From a bacterium D16-56 (GTDB lineage: Bacteria > Bacillota > Clostridia > Lachnospirales > Lachnospiraceae), in NCBI GenBank assembly GCA_003611875.1, contig RAYY01000001.1, positions 186,001-250,000 of the forward strand: 64,000 nt of DNA. Direction: 5' to 3'. Below, piece by piece: positions 1-9,140 of this stretch. Both the position numbers and the translations under genes were made by a program. The notes under the pieces are model-generated. The model made no database searches. It was not told where the DNA came from and saw nothing but the letters and a program-made list of their open reading frames with translations. Every line of letters begins with the position of its first letter. The stretch's first letter is position 1.

Positions 1-786
1 CACAAACTGCAGCACCAGATAATAGATGATGGAGCCCAAAGCCACCCCCAGCAGCCGGAATCCAAAATTGACAAACACCTTGCCGAAGATCGCCTCCCCG
101 ATTATCACTGCAGCCAAACCGATGACAATGGCTCCACGCCCCATGTTAATGTCTGCAAATCCCTGATATTGGGTAAGCAAAGCACCGGACAGGGCTACCA
201 GCCCGTTGGAGATCATCAGTCCCAGCACCCGGTTTAAATCCGTATTGATTCCCTGGGCTCTGGCCATCTTATCATTACACCCTGTGGCCCGCAGGGAGCA
301 TCCCAGCTCTGTACCGAAAAACCAGTACAGAAAACCAATTAACAAGATAATGATAAGGGCTACGATTAAAATTGTATTTTTATAAAAAGGAACGTTTTTA
401 ATAAAACGAAGGGAAATCAGAAGATTAAACTTATCTACATTAATGGCCTGATTTGCCTTTCCCATTATTTTCAAATTCACGGAATAAAGTCCAAGCTGTG
501 TCAGGATTCCGGAAAGAATAGCAGGAATCCCCATAAAAGTATGAAAAATGCCAGTGGCCAAGCCGCACACCATTCCTGCCAAAAGCGCTCCGGCAAGCGC
601 TGTCCAAACATTCTGTCCCTTCAGCATCAGCATAATACAGACCGCACCGCCGGTACATAAGGAACCGTCCACAGTCAAATCCGCTATATCCAGAATCCGA
701 TAGGTGATATACACACCAATCGCCATAATTCCCCATATTAACCCCTGGGCCACTGCCCCAGGCATTGCATTCAGCAAACTTATCAT
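1..786 (-). CDS. ABC transporter permease, TrpX-partner/BMP-like family (3' end cut by window edge)
   Basis: The frame is open from an ATG at 786 to base 1 (262 codons), so the C-terminus lies outside the window. The product is almost entirely hydrophobic, beginning MISLLNAMPGAVAQGLIWG and followed by a run with the DLTVDGS signature that is typical of branched-chain/BMP-type permeases paired with ABC_sub_bind lipoproteins. At least six membrane segments are visible. An AAGGA ribosome site sits 8 nt before the ATG. It follows the binding-protein gene on the same strand after a 144-nt gap, and the ATPase gene is expected beyond the left edge. By family, the substrate could be an amino acid or aromatic compound. 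The sequence alone does not fix it. Confidence 0.85.
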   Translation of the reverse strand, partial: MISLLNAMPGAVAQGLIWGIMAIGVYITYRILDIADLTVDGSLCTGGAVCIMLMLKGQNVWTALAGALLAGMVCGLATGIFHTFMGIPAILSGILTQLGLYSVNLKIMGKANQAINVDKFNLLISLRFIKNVPFYKNTILIVALIIILLIGFLYWFFGTELGCSLRATGCNDKMARAQGINTDLNRVLGLMISNGLVALSGALLTQYQGFADINMGRGAIVIGLAAVIIGEAIFGKVFVNFGFRLLGVALGSIIYYLVLQFV

Positions 787-846
787 ATCGATTCATCCTT
801 GTTCTGCAAGATTAATGTCATATGGCCTGTCCCATATGCCTAAAGC

Positions 847-887
847 AGCAGCGGGAGGAGAATCTTCTGCCGTCCCGCCGCTTTTTT
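847..887. terminator. Stem-loop between binding protein and permease genes
   Basis: AGCAGCGGGA (847-856) pairs with TCCCGCCGCT (873-882, one G-U type mismatch). A run of six T follows on the plus strand and only TTT follows on the minus strand. In the direction of the minus-strand operon it would act at most as an attenuator or mRNA-stability hairpin, giving more binding protein than permease. That role is an inference. Confidence 0.4.
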
Positions 888-930
888 GTTTTGTCAGCAG
901 CCGTTCAAAGGGTGCCAAAACCGCTGCAGA

Positions 931-2010
931 TTATTCCTCAATCGCTACATAATCATCAGGAACCGTAATGCCAAGAGCATCACAAAGGCTCTTATTATAC
1001 TTTTTCGTAAACTGCGGAGCATACTCAATGGGCATCTCAGAAATATCAGCCTCTCCGGTCAGGATCTTGGCTGCCATTCTTCCTGTACCTACACCCAGGT
1101 CATAATAGCTGATGGACAGGGTAGCCACACCGCAGCCGCGGCATATGCCTTCCTCGCCTGCAACCACCGGAACACCTGCCGGCTGGCATACATTATTCAC
1201 CAGCTCTGTATTAGCAGCCGCCGTGTTATCGGTAGGCACATAGATCACATCGCTCTCGTCTGCCGCCTTAGTCACAATGGTCGTCAGATCATTGGAATCG
1301 GAAAAAGCATAGTACTCGCAGGTATATCCAAGCGCTTCCAGGGCAGTCTTTACGGTATCCACCTGATACTGGGAATTTGCCTCGGCAGAGCAATAGAGAA
1401 GTCCTACCTTCTCTGCATCCGGAAACAGCTCATGAAGCATAGCCGCCTGCTCGTCTAAAGGAGCCAAATCAGATGTTCCGGAAATGTTGCCGCCTACGGT
1501 ACCGGAAAATCCGTCAATCCCAAGAGCCACCCCGTACTCTGTTACCGAGGTTCCCAGAATCGGAATCTCATTGGTACCAGCCTGAGCCGCCTGAAGGGCA
1601 GGTGTGGCATTGGCAAGGATCAAATCTACGTTGGAGGATACAAAGCTGTTGATAATGGTAGAGCAGGTGTTGGAATCTCCCTGAGCATTCTGCTCGTCAA
1701 AGGTCACGGCATCGCCCAAAGCCTCGGTCAAGGCATCCTTAAAGCCCTGTGTTGCCGCGTCAAGAGCATCATGCTGTACCAGCTGGCAGATTCCCACGGT
1801 ATAGGTCTGGCCGGTTGCCGCGTTTTCCTCTCCTGCACTGTCTGCTGATTCTGAGGTATCCTCTGCTCCGTCCGCTGAGGCTGCCGAAGAATCTGCCGCA
1901 GCGCTTGTCCCTTCTGTGCCGCTGTCCTTTGTGCCGCCGGAGCATGCCGCCATGGACATCACCATGGACGCAGCCAGAATCATGGATAATAGCTTTGCTG
2001 ATTTCTTCAT
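931..2010 (-). CDS. ABC transporter substrate-binding lipoprotein (ABC_sub_bind / TrpX-like)
   Basis: 359 aa. The N-terminus is a lipoprotein signal peptide with lipobox SMAAC (Cys23), followed by an acidic Ser/Ala/Glu-rich linker to about residue 68. The mature domain starts near YTVGICQLVQHDALD, the beginning of the periplasmic-binding fold of the TrpX/ABC_sub_bind family, and includes NATPALQAAQ, the ILGTSVTEYG hinge region and PTDNTAAAN. It would be anchored on the outer face of the membrane and deliver substrate to the downstream permease. A good sigma-A promoter (2074-2102) precedes it. In other Firmicutes such proteins are annotated for tryptophan or tyrosine uptake, but no T-box or trp leader is visible here, so the substrate is open. 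Confidence 0.9.
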   Translation of the reverse strand: MKKSAKLLSMILAASMVMSMAACSGGTKDSGTEGTSAAADSSAASADGAEDTSESADSAGEENAATGQTYTVGICQLVQHDALDAATQGFKDALTEALGDAVTFDEQNAQGDSNTCSTIINSFVSSNVDLILANATPALQAAQAGTNEIPILGTSVTEYGVALGIDGFSGTVGGNISGTSDLAPLDEQAAMLHELFPDAEKVGLLYCSAEANSQYQVDTVKTALEALGYTCEYYAFSDSNDLTTIVTKAADESDVIYVPTDNTAAANTELVNNVCQPAGVPVVAGEEGICRGCGVATLSISYYDLGVGTGRMAAKILTGEADISEMPIEYAPQFTKKYNKSLCDALGITVPDDYVAIEE

Positions 2011-2073
2011 AATTTTTCATTCTCCCTCTGGTTCCAGTTTTAATTTTATGTATCTAAAAAGAACACACTTGGT

Positions 2074-2102
2074 ATCATACTACAAAAAATCAAATGCGTC
2101 AA
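2074..2102 (-). promoter_or_regulatory. Sigma-A promoter of the ABC importer operon
   Basis: Read on the minus strand: TTGACG (-35, 2097-2102), 17-nt spacer, TATGAT (-10, 2074-2079). The start point would be about 60 nt upstream of the lipoprotein ATG. Confidence 0.75.
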
Positions 2103-2283
2103 CTTTTTATAACTTTAAAATGTTGAAATTTAAAGCACTGAAGCAAAACACAAGGGACTGCATTTCCGTTCCTTTTCGTAAACAGCAGCAGAATTTTTCT
2201 TTGAGAATGCCGCTCAAAAATCGTTCGTCAGAAAAGCAATCCCAATAACTGGCAATTTATACAAAATATAAGTAATTTTGTAT

Positions 2284-2312
2284 TTGCCTTTTCACGTTTT
2301 TTCTATTATAAT
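2284..2312 (+). promoter_or_regulatory. Sigma-A promoter of the PsiE-like gene
   Basis: TTGCCT (2284-2289), 17-nt spacer, TATAAT (2307-2312). It lies about 80 nt upstream of the start codon at 2390. The intergenic stretch 2011-2389 therefore holds two divergent promoters. No other element was seen in it. Confidence 0.7.
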
Positions 2313-2389
2313 AATTCTCATAATTATGTTTTCTACATAAAATCACATAATCAGATCGCACTGTAACCCTATGCGGAATGGAGGAATCT

Positions 2390-2797
2390 ATGAAACAACA
2401 CTTAGGAGAAAAAGCGTCCACTGCACAAGGCTTTGTCTTTAAGACTGCCATGCTGCTGGAACTGCTTGTAGCCCTCATCGTTATTCTGGCCTTGGTCATC
2501 ATGTTCACCCGTGTGCCCCTGGAACTGAAGCAGTTAATAAGCAGCGGAGAATTTAATCAATTTCTGAAGCATATGTTTGATCTGATCATTGGGATCGAGC
2601 TTCTCAAGATGCTGTGCCGCCATGACTTGGATTCCGTGGTGGAGGTCCTTTTGTTCTCCGTGGCCAGAGAGATGGTCATAGAACATATGCCGATCTATTT
2701 TACCTTGATCGGAATCATGGCCATTTCCCTATTGTTCCTGATCCGGAAGTATCTGTTTGTCTCTGCCCTGGACAAGAACGATAGTGACAAATCCTAA
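2390..2797 (+). CDS. PsiE-family (phosphate-starvation-inducible) membrane protein
   Basis: About 135 aa. The start at 2390 (MKQHLGEK) is preferred over the in-frame ATG at 2378 because GGAGG (2380-2384) lies 5 nt before it. Four hydrophobic segments are visible: LLELLVALIVILALVIMF, the FDLIIGIELLKML region, EVLLFSVAREMVI, and a terminal FTLIGIMAISLLFLIRKY. The IGIELLKML and AREMVI blocks resemble the PsiE superfamily. The molecular function of PsiE proteins is unknown, and no Pho box was recognised. The gene stands alone with its own promoter and terminator. Confidence 0.7.
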   Translation: MKQHLGEKASTAQGFVFKTAMLLELLVALIVILALVIMFTRVPLELKQLISSGEFNQFLKHMFDLIIGIELLKMLCRHDLDSVVEVLLFSVAREMVIEHMPIYFTLIGIMAISLLFLIRKYLFVSALDKNDSDKS

Positions 2798-2816
2798 TCA
2801 CGGTTCAGCCTGGCTG

Positions 2817-2875
2817 ACGGCTTCCGGCCTAAAAGCCCTGGGAAAATCCTTAGGAAAGCCCCGGAAGCCGTTTTG
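2817..2875 (+). terminator. Terminator of the PsiE-like gene
   Basis: The perfect 11-bp arms ACGGCTTCCGG (2817-2827) and CCGGAAGCCGT (2861-2871) enclose a 33-nt loop and are followed by TTTT. The structure starts 20 nt after the stop codon. Confidence 0.7.
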
Positions 2876-2897
2876 CCAAATCGTCCCGCCATTGGCT

Positions 2898-2995
2898 GGC
2901 GTATACGGCGTATACACGGAATGGCATTGCAAAGGCTATGGCAGAACAATGGGGATTGCATTGCCATTGCCGGCGTATACAGCATATACACGGAA
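2898..2995. repeat. Small composite repeat with GTATAC units
   Basis: Two 24-nt direct repeats (2898-2921 and 2972-2995, about 22/24 identical), each containing the palindrome GTATAC, flank a near-perfect inverted repeat (AATGGCATTGCAA at 2920-2932 and TTGCATTGCCATT at 2957-2969). It lies between a terminator and the 3' end of the convergent dipeptidase gene. No coding content is evident. Confidence 0.6.
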
Positions 2996-3086
2996 GGCGC
3001 CCTTATTCAATATACAAAGACTTGCAGAAAGGACACAGATCCGGTTGCTTCCATCCCCTGTTGATTCGGCAATACTGTATGACCTG

Positions 3087-4103
3087 CTATAGCAGCTCCT
3101 GATACAGCCTCAAAACATTTCCGTGAAAAACCGCCTCGATCTCCGATAGGGTAAATCCCTGGCGGCTCATCTCATCAGCAAGAAGGCCGATGGAAGAACA
3201 ATCGGACATCTCCACAATGCTGGTAATCCCGTCAAAATCACTTCCCAGACCAATGCAGCCAATACCGCCGACCTGTTTCATATGCTTCATATGGATCACC
3301 ATATCACGGCAATAGCTGTGAACAGGCTCCCCTCCGTTTTCCTCATCCTTAAGAAAGGACGCACAGAAATTGATCCCCGCCACACCGCCGCGCTCTGCCA
3401 AGGCGCGAATCATCTCATCCGTCAGGTTCCGGGGATGGCCGGCAATGGCCCGTGCATTAGAATGGCTTGCCACAAAGGGTTTTTTGGTATACCGGAACAC
3501 ATCCCAGATTCCCGCATCATTCAGATGAGAAACATCCACAATCATTCCCAGACGTTCCATCTCCCTGACAAAATCAATTCCTGTCTCGGTAAGTCCGTTT
3601 TGGGTATCTGATACCCAAATAGGTTCGCTGTCTGCCCCTTCTGGATAAATTCGATTTGGACAGCCAAGTTCATTGGGGAAATTCCAGGTCAGGGTCATCA
3701 TGCGGACTCCCAGCCGGTAAAAGTCACGAAGATAGGCCAGGTTCCCACAGCATACGCCTCCCTCCTCTATGGCAAGCAATGCGGACATTTTCCCCTCCCT
3801 GCGGTTTCTCTCAATATCCTGCCAATTTCTCACCACCTTAATCCACTCCGAATAAGGACGCAGCTCCTCATAAAAAACATCTGTCAGCTCCATGGCATAC
3901 TCAAAAGGCTTGCTTTCTCGTTTTAAATGAGTAAACAACGCAAAATTCTGCAGAACATAATTCCCTTTTCTCATCTTCTGCAGATCTATATGGCAATGAT
4001 TGCTGAACAGATTTCCCTGCTCTCCCCTCTTCCGGCGCTCGAAAAGCTCTGAAATCGTGTCACAATGCATATCTGCCGCCTGTATGTAAGACATGTTTTC
4101 CAC
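3087..4103 (-). CDS. Membrane-dipeptidase-type metallopeptidase (peptidase family M19)
   Basis: 338 aa with a probable GTG start at 4103. GGAGG lies 6 nt before this GTG but 15 nt before the next ATG. The M19 landmarks are present: AADMHCDTISEL (first zinc ligands), LLAIEEGGV (bridging Glu), VDVSHLND, FVASHSNARAIAGHPRN and LGSDFDGI. M19 enzymes hydrolyse dipeptides, some with a D-residue, using two zinc ions. This protein has no signal peptide and is probably cytoplasmic, as usual for Firmicute members. It is the last gene before the convergent PsiE-like unit. Confidence 0.92.
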   Translation of the reverse strand: MENMSYIQAADMHCDTISELFERRKRGEQGNLFSNHCHIDLQKMRKGNYVLQNFALFTHLKRESKPFEYAMELTDVFYEELRPYSEWIKVVRNWQDIERNRREGKMSALLAIEEGGVCCGNLAYLRDFYRLGVRMMTLTWNFPNELGCPNRIYPEGADSEPIWVSDTQNGLTETGIDFVREMERLGMIVDVSHLNDAGIWDVFRYTKKPFVASHSNARAIAGHPRNLTDEMIRALAERGGVAGINFCASFLKDEENGGEPVHSYCRDMVIHMKHMKQVGGIGCIGLGSDFDGITSIVEMSDCSSIGLLADEMSRQGFTLSEIEAVFHGNVLRLYQELL

Positions 4104-4510
4104 TATGGTCCTCCCTGTGCCTGCTGCCTTTACGCATGTTTTCCTCCACGCTGTGCATGCTGCCTTTTTCTTACAATCTATCTATTATCTGTACGATCGT
4201 ATGAACACGGGCCCGCCAAAAGTCCTCCTTTGACGGGCCATTCTATTATAGCGCAGAATCCGTGGGGTTTCTACTATTATATGTTAGTTTTTTGTTTTCT
4301 GTTTCTTATTTTTATTTTCCCTCATACCCCTTTTACTGCTGGATGGCTCCCTCTCCTATCGCAAGCTACGCCGGATCCCCAAAAGCCGCATACAAAATAG
4401 CATACACAAGAAATGAGACAAACAGCAGGGTAAGTTTCAAAAACAAGACTGCCTTCCACCACTTATGGGTTCCCACCAGGTCCAGACATTGGCTGATCGA
4501 TACAATCCGT
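4104..4510. other. Intergenic region between dipeptidase and Rpn-like genes
   Basis: No gene was recognised. A hairpin (GGCCCGCCAAA 4210-4220 / TTTGACGGGCC 4229-4239) lies here without a clear U-tract on either strand. The short palindrome TACGATCGTA (4192-4201) lies between this hairpin and the dipeptidase start and could be an operator. Nothing else stands out. Confidence 0.5.
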
Positions 4511-5614
4511 TTACTGTCTGGCAAGCTTTTTTACTGTCTTTATATCCATTCCTGCATACATGGCTATCTTTTTCAGAGAAAGCTCTCCATCTGCTATCAT
4601 TTTTAACGCAATGCTTCTTTTTTCCGCTTTTACTGCCTGCTGCTTCTTCTGCTGCTCCTTCCTAACCGCCTGCTGTCCTTTCTGTCGTTCCTCCCTAAGC
4701 GCCTGCTGTCCTTTCTGCTGCTCCTCCCTAAGCGCCTGCTGTCCTTTCTGCTGCTCCTCCCTAAGCGCCTGCTGCCCTTTCTCCCTCTCTTTCTTTACGG
4801 CTTCCTCCTTCTCCTTCTCAAATATCATGGCTACCTTTGTCATCTGAATCACCCTCCTTATTATCCCTGCACTTTCCTCATCAATGATTTTGTCTGTAAA
4901 GGTCAGTATCCCGGCAAGTACAAATATCTGCTGCTCCCGGTCCTGGATCCTGACTGCCAGATTTATGGTCTCCCGGATCCTTTCTTCCTTCTCCTCCCGC
5001 CTCCTGTATGACAGGGGCAATATGATAAACTCCATCTGTTCTCTGTCATCCAGCCTTTCTCCCCTTTCCACCTTTTTCTTTAAGCGTGTCAATATTTCTT
5101 CTCCGTCTATTTCAGATAAAAAGGCCGGTTCCATTGTCAGCTTCACTGCTCCCACATCGTATCTGGTTGATACGGCTTCCTTTGGGATATCTCCCGTATA
5201 TACTACGATCATCCGCAGATTCGGGCAGCTCTGCCCTTTCTTTTCATAGCGGTTTACTATCCCCGTCAGATAGTTTAAGTATTTTACCTTGCTTTCTCTT
5301 TTGTATTCGCTCTCGTAATCCACCAAAGCCACGGTTCCGTCCTGTAATTCCAGAAGGTTATCCAGACGAAGCTCATTAACCTTGATTGCAGGGATATTGG
5401 TTGGAAGCACTGCACGGATTCCTCCCACCTCTACCCCATATGCCTCCAGGCTTTTTCCCTTTAGCTGTTCTGCAAATACCTTGCTGGCAATGTCCTTGTT
5501 CTGATAGGCAATGTCCCTGGCTTCTTTTATGTGTCTATTTTTCCTGGGGCTTTTCTTTTCTGTCCTGGCGCTTCCTGCTCTGGAAGCTTCTGCTCTGTGT
5601 TCTTTTCTTTTCAT
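4511..5614 (-). CDS. Rpn/PD-(D/E)XK nuclease-family-like protein with coiled-coil repeat and C-terminal helix-turn-helix-like tail
   Basis: 367 aa. The first ~35 residues are basic. Residues ~35-240 resemble the Rpn (recombination-promoting nuclease) and transposase-like families abundant in Lachnospiraceae, with LDNLLELQDGTVALVDYESEYK as a candidate D...ExxK-type core and LRMIVVYTGDI following. Next comes a charged coiled coil built from the 11-residue repeat GQQALREEQQK, then a tail (ADGELSLKKIAMYAGM) of the Rpn helix-turn-helix type. GGAGG lies 5 nt before the ATG. Rpn proteins are linked to DNA cleavage and recombination, and some act in phage defence. Whether this divergent copy is catalytic cannot be told from sequence alone. 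Confidence 0.6.
   Translation of the reverse strand: MKRKEHRAEASRAGSARTEKKSPRKNRHIKEARDIAYQNKDIASKVFAEQLKGKSLEAYGVEVGGIRAVLPTNIPAIKVNELRLDNLLELQDGTVALVDYESEYKRESKVKYLNYLTGIVNRYEKKGQSCPNLRMIVVYTGDIPKEAVSTRYDVGAVKLTMEPAFLSEIDGEEILTRLKKKVERGERLDDREQMEFIILPLSYRRREEKEERIRETINLAVRIQDREQQIFVLAGILTFTDKIIDEESAGIIRRVIQMTKVAMIFEKEKEEAVKKEREKGQQALREEQQKGQQALREEQQKGQQALREERQKGQQAVRKEQQKKQQAVKAEKRSIALKMIADGELSLKKIAMYAGMDIKTVKKLARQ
4635..4785 (-). repeat. In-frame 33-bp tandem repeat inside the Rpn-like gene
   Basis: Four full 33-bp units begin at 4635, 4668, 4701 and 4734, with a partial fifth from 4767. The units at 4701 and 4734 are identical. Each encodes 11 residues, so copy-number change would keep the frame and alter only coiled-coil length. 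Confidence 0.9.
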
Positions 5615-6004
5615 TTCCTCCTCCTGCCTTTATTTTTTGTCCGGGTTTTTAAAAGCAGGATTTCGTTTTAGAAAGAATAGAATCTTTACAGATACAGCTT
5701 TGCTGCAGAATCGGCCTTGCCGGCCGCAGAAATCTTTGCTTTGGTTAGATTATATCATCCATGAATCGATCTTACAACTTATTTTTTATTTTTCTACATT
5801 CTTCGTCCGCTTCTTGTTGCTGTTCAAGCTTAACCAGAATGAGCCAGAACCAAAATTTTGCCATTTTGCGCAAGAAATCTATCCATAAGCCCCTGATATT
5901 ATGAACATAACGCTTTCTGCCAGTTGGTTGACCAGGCTAAAACCAAAAGACTCACCATTTATGTTTGTGACAGAGGATATATGCAAGAAGGTCTGATAAC
6001 GAAA
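5615..6004. other. Intergenic stretch upstream of the Rpn-like gene, carrying one dispersed-repeat copy
   Basis: No convincing gene. It holds dispersed repeat copy A (5828-5890). The bases from about 5900 to 5990 can be read as a 31-codon peptide with no ribosome site and no recognisable product, so it was not called. Confidence 0.5.
5828..5890 (-). repeat. Dispersed intergenic repeat, copy A
   Basis: On the minus strand it reads TTGCGCAAAATGGCAAAATT followed by TTGGTTCTGGCT. It matches copies at 14583-14645, 29297-29361 and 57205-57263. The shared core is TTGCGCAAAAnGnCA...TTGGTTCTGGCTtgTCC. All four lie outside genes. Confidence 0.65.
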
Positions 6005-6042
6005 TTCCGGCAGGATACGCTCTATAACGTATCCTGCCGGAA
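6005..6042 (-). terminator. Terminator-like hairpin downstream of flagellin
   Basis: The perfect 15-bp arms TTCCGGCAGGATACG (6005-6019) and CGTATCCTGCCGGAA (6028-6042) enclose an 8-nt loop. On the minus strand TTTCGTT follows, a weak U-tract. It lies 108 nt past the flagellin stop. Confidence 0.7.
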
Positions 6043-6149
6043 CTATTTCATTCTGCTTTATTGATTCATTCTGTTTTCTGATTCAGTTTCTCATTCCGCA
6101 TCATGCTAACCAGCTCTCAAAGCCAGATTTTCTCTAAAGCTCTGCCAGA

Positions 6150-7250
6150 TTACTGCAGCAGGCTTAAGATGCTCTGCGGTACGGAGTTGGACTGAGCCAG
6201 CATGGACTGAGAGGCCTGCAGAAGAATATTATTCTTCGTAAAAGCCGTAATCTCATCCGCCATGTCCGTATCACGAATCCGGCTCTCGGCGGAGGTGATA
6301 TTCTCGGAAGTTACCTTCAGGTTGTTGACCGTGTGCTCCAATCTGTTCTGAGCAGCACCGAGCTTTGCACGGTAGCTGGAAACTGCATTGATCGCCGCAT
6401 TGATCGTGTCAATAGCAGCATTAGCAACCACAGTGCTGGTGCCGGAAATATTCATGCTGGGAAGCAGGGCAGATGCAACGTTTGCCGACTGCATCTTCTG
6501 ATCAGCAGGAGTTCTTAATTTCTCATTAGCTGCTGTACCTGTCGCCTTACCGTCACTACCCATTTTGACAATGGCAGTAAAATCCGCCGTTACAGTACCG
6601 GTCGCTGACAAGTACTTATTCTCTCCAACTTCCAGTGCAAGTGCACCGCTGGCCTGATCCTTATTATTACCAACCTTAAAGTAATATGTGCTACCATCAG
6701 CCAGACCAGAACGATCCACTGCATCCTGGAAAACAGCTGCCTGAATACCAGATGCTGTCATAGCCTGGCTGTTTACGGTAATCGTCTCAGCTGCGCTTGG
6801 ACCAATCTGGAAGGTCATCTTACCTGCGCCGCCGGTGGCAGCCAAAGGCTTGATTCCGTTAAAATCTGTGTTGTTGGCAATACGGTCGATCTCTTTAAGC
6901 AACTCTGTAACCTCGCTCTGCAGGTTCCCTCTTGCCACGGTATTGTACGTACCGTTCGCTGACTGGGAAGCCAGGGTCGTAAGACGCTGCAGCATGGAGT
7001 GAACCTCAGTCAAGGCACCTTCTGCGGTCTGGATCAATCCGATGGCATCCTGGGCGTTCTTGGCTGCCTGGTTCAAGCCGTTGATCTGGGATCTCATGCT
7101 CTCGGAAATAGCCAAGCCTGCTGCGTCGTCGCCTGCACGGTTGATCTTATAACCGGATGACAGCTTCTCTAAGTTCTTATTCAGTCCGCTCTGGTTGATG
7201 CCTAAATTTCTGTAAGAGTTAATGGCTGCTATATTATGTTGAATAATCAT
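6150..7250 (-). CDS. Flagellin
   Basis: 366 aa, with both conserved flagellin ends. The N-terminal D0/D1 part (residues 1-140) includes INSYRNLGINQ, LEKLSSGYKINRAGDDAAGLA and LQRLTTLASQSANG. The C-terminal D1/D0 part (residues ~275-366) includes YRAKLGAAQNRLEHTVNNL, ESRIRDTDMA and the terminal SILSLLQ. The middle (~145-270) is short and variable. The protein would be exported by the flagellar apparatus and polymerise into the filament. No other flagellar gene is in the window, so this is an isolated flagellin locus. AAGGAGGG precedes the ATG, and the leader carries a strong CsrA-type signal (separate entry). Confidence 0.95.
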   Translation of the reverse strand: MIIQHNIAAINSYRNLGINQSGLNKNLEKLSSGYKINRAGDDAAGLAISESMRSQINGLNQAAKNAQDAIGLIQTAEGALTEVHSMLQRLTTLASQSANGTYNTVARGNLQSEVTELLKEIDRIANNTDFNGIKPLAATGGAGKMTFQIGPSAAETITVNSQAMTASGIQAAVFQDAVDRSGLADGSTYYFKVGNNKDQASGALALEVGENKYLSATGTVTADFTAIVKMGSDGKATGTAANEKLRTPADQKMQSANVASALLPSMNISGTSTVVANAAIDTINAAINAVSSYRAKLGAAQNRLEHTVNNLKVTSENITSAESRIRDTDMADEITAFTKNNILLQASQSMLAQSNSVPQSILSLLQ

Positions 7251-7257
7251 AAAATTA

Positions 7258-7317
7258 CCCTCCTTGTGATGTTCTCAAAACCATTCGGGGTAGGACTTCC
7301 TTGTTCTACCCCCCCCC
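7258..7317 (-). promoter_or_regulatory. Flagellin 5' leader: CsrA-type hairpin plus SD-overlapping second site, next to a C9 tract
   Basis: In the minus-strand transcript, GGGGUAG (7306-7312) pairs with CUACCCC (7287-7293). The loop section ACAAGGAAGU presents the hexaloop AAGGAA (7297-7302) closed by A-U and C-G pairs. This matches the published CsrA consensus ACARGGAUGU at nine of ten positions. A second copy, ACAAGGAGGG (7258-7267), is the ribosome site itself. The left arm is extended by nine consecutive G (C on the plus strand, 7309-7317). This is the two-site layout known from Bacillus hag. Confidence 0.75.
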
Positions 7318-7404
7318 GGTCCGGGCCCATGCACTGGAGGGTTACGTAAAGCTTTCATGCAGCTTCAGCTTCATTATTCTTATTTAAATTGCCTTACATT
7401 TCCT

Positions 7405-7412
7405 ATATCGTC
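7405..7412 (-). promoter_or_regulatory. Possible sigma-D-type -10 element of flagellin
   Basis: The minus strand reads GACGATAT, 7/8 to the sigma-28 -10 element GCCGATAT. No good TAAA -35 is found 15 nt upstream, so this is only a candidate. The leader would be about 150 nt. The rest of 7318-7564 shows nothing recognisable. Confidence 0.35.
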
Positions 7413-7564
7413 AGGTTTTTGGAAAAGATAAATATTTTTTTCAAAAATTTTTGTGATTCGTTTCAATTCTTTTTCTTGTCTGATCGATTCCCCTTCTTCA
7501 TTTTTCTATATCTGTAGCAAATGTTCTGTAAAGAAGTGCCTGCACTGCTTTCCTGTCTCAACTG

Positions 7565-8908
<1,344 letters not shown>

Positions 8909-8985
8909 TTAAACTTGATAATCTTATACTTTTTTTGAAATTCTTATTCTTATTTTGCTTGTTATTCCAGTTTTGCTCTCCTGGT

Positions 8986-9140
8986 GTGCTCCGCTTTCTC
9001 GATCTGCTCTGCTTTCCCGGCCTGCTCTGCTTTCCCGGCCTGCTCTGCTTTCCCGGCCTGCTCTGCTTTCCCGGTCTGCTTCACTTCCGGCCTACTCCGC
9101 TTTCCCAGTCTGCTCTGCTTTCCCAGTCTGCTTCATTTCC
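8986..9140. repeat. 18-bp minisatellite between the PTS permease and glvA
   Basis: About eight units of CTGCTCTGCTTTCCCGGC. Exact or one-base-variant copies start at 9004, 9022, 9040, 9058 and 9110, with degenerate units at 9076 (16 bp) and 9092. It begins at the stop codon of the permease gene. On the minus strand the 18-bp unit could encode KAEQAG in one frame, so it may derive from an expanded permease tail. Confidence 0.9.

Noticed and set aside
4635-4785. Regular repeats resembling a CRISPR array
   Set aside because: Units are contiguous with no spacers, in frame and translated; no cas genes nearby.
5900-5992. 31-codon peptide frame on the plus strand
   Set aside because: No ribosome site, no homology I can recognise, within a repeat-bearing intergenic region.
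8986-9140. Regular repeats resembling a CRISPR array
   Set aside because: 18-bp tandem units without spacers, hence a minisatellite.
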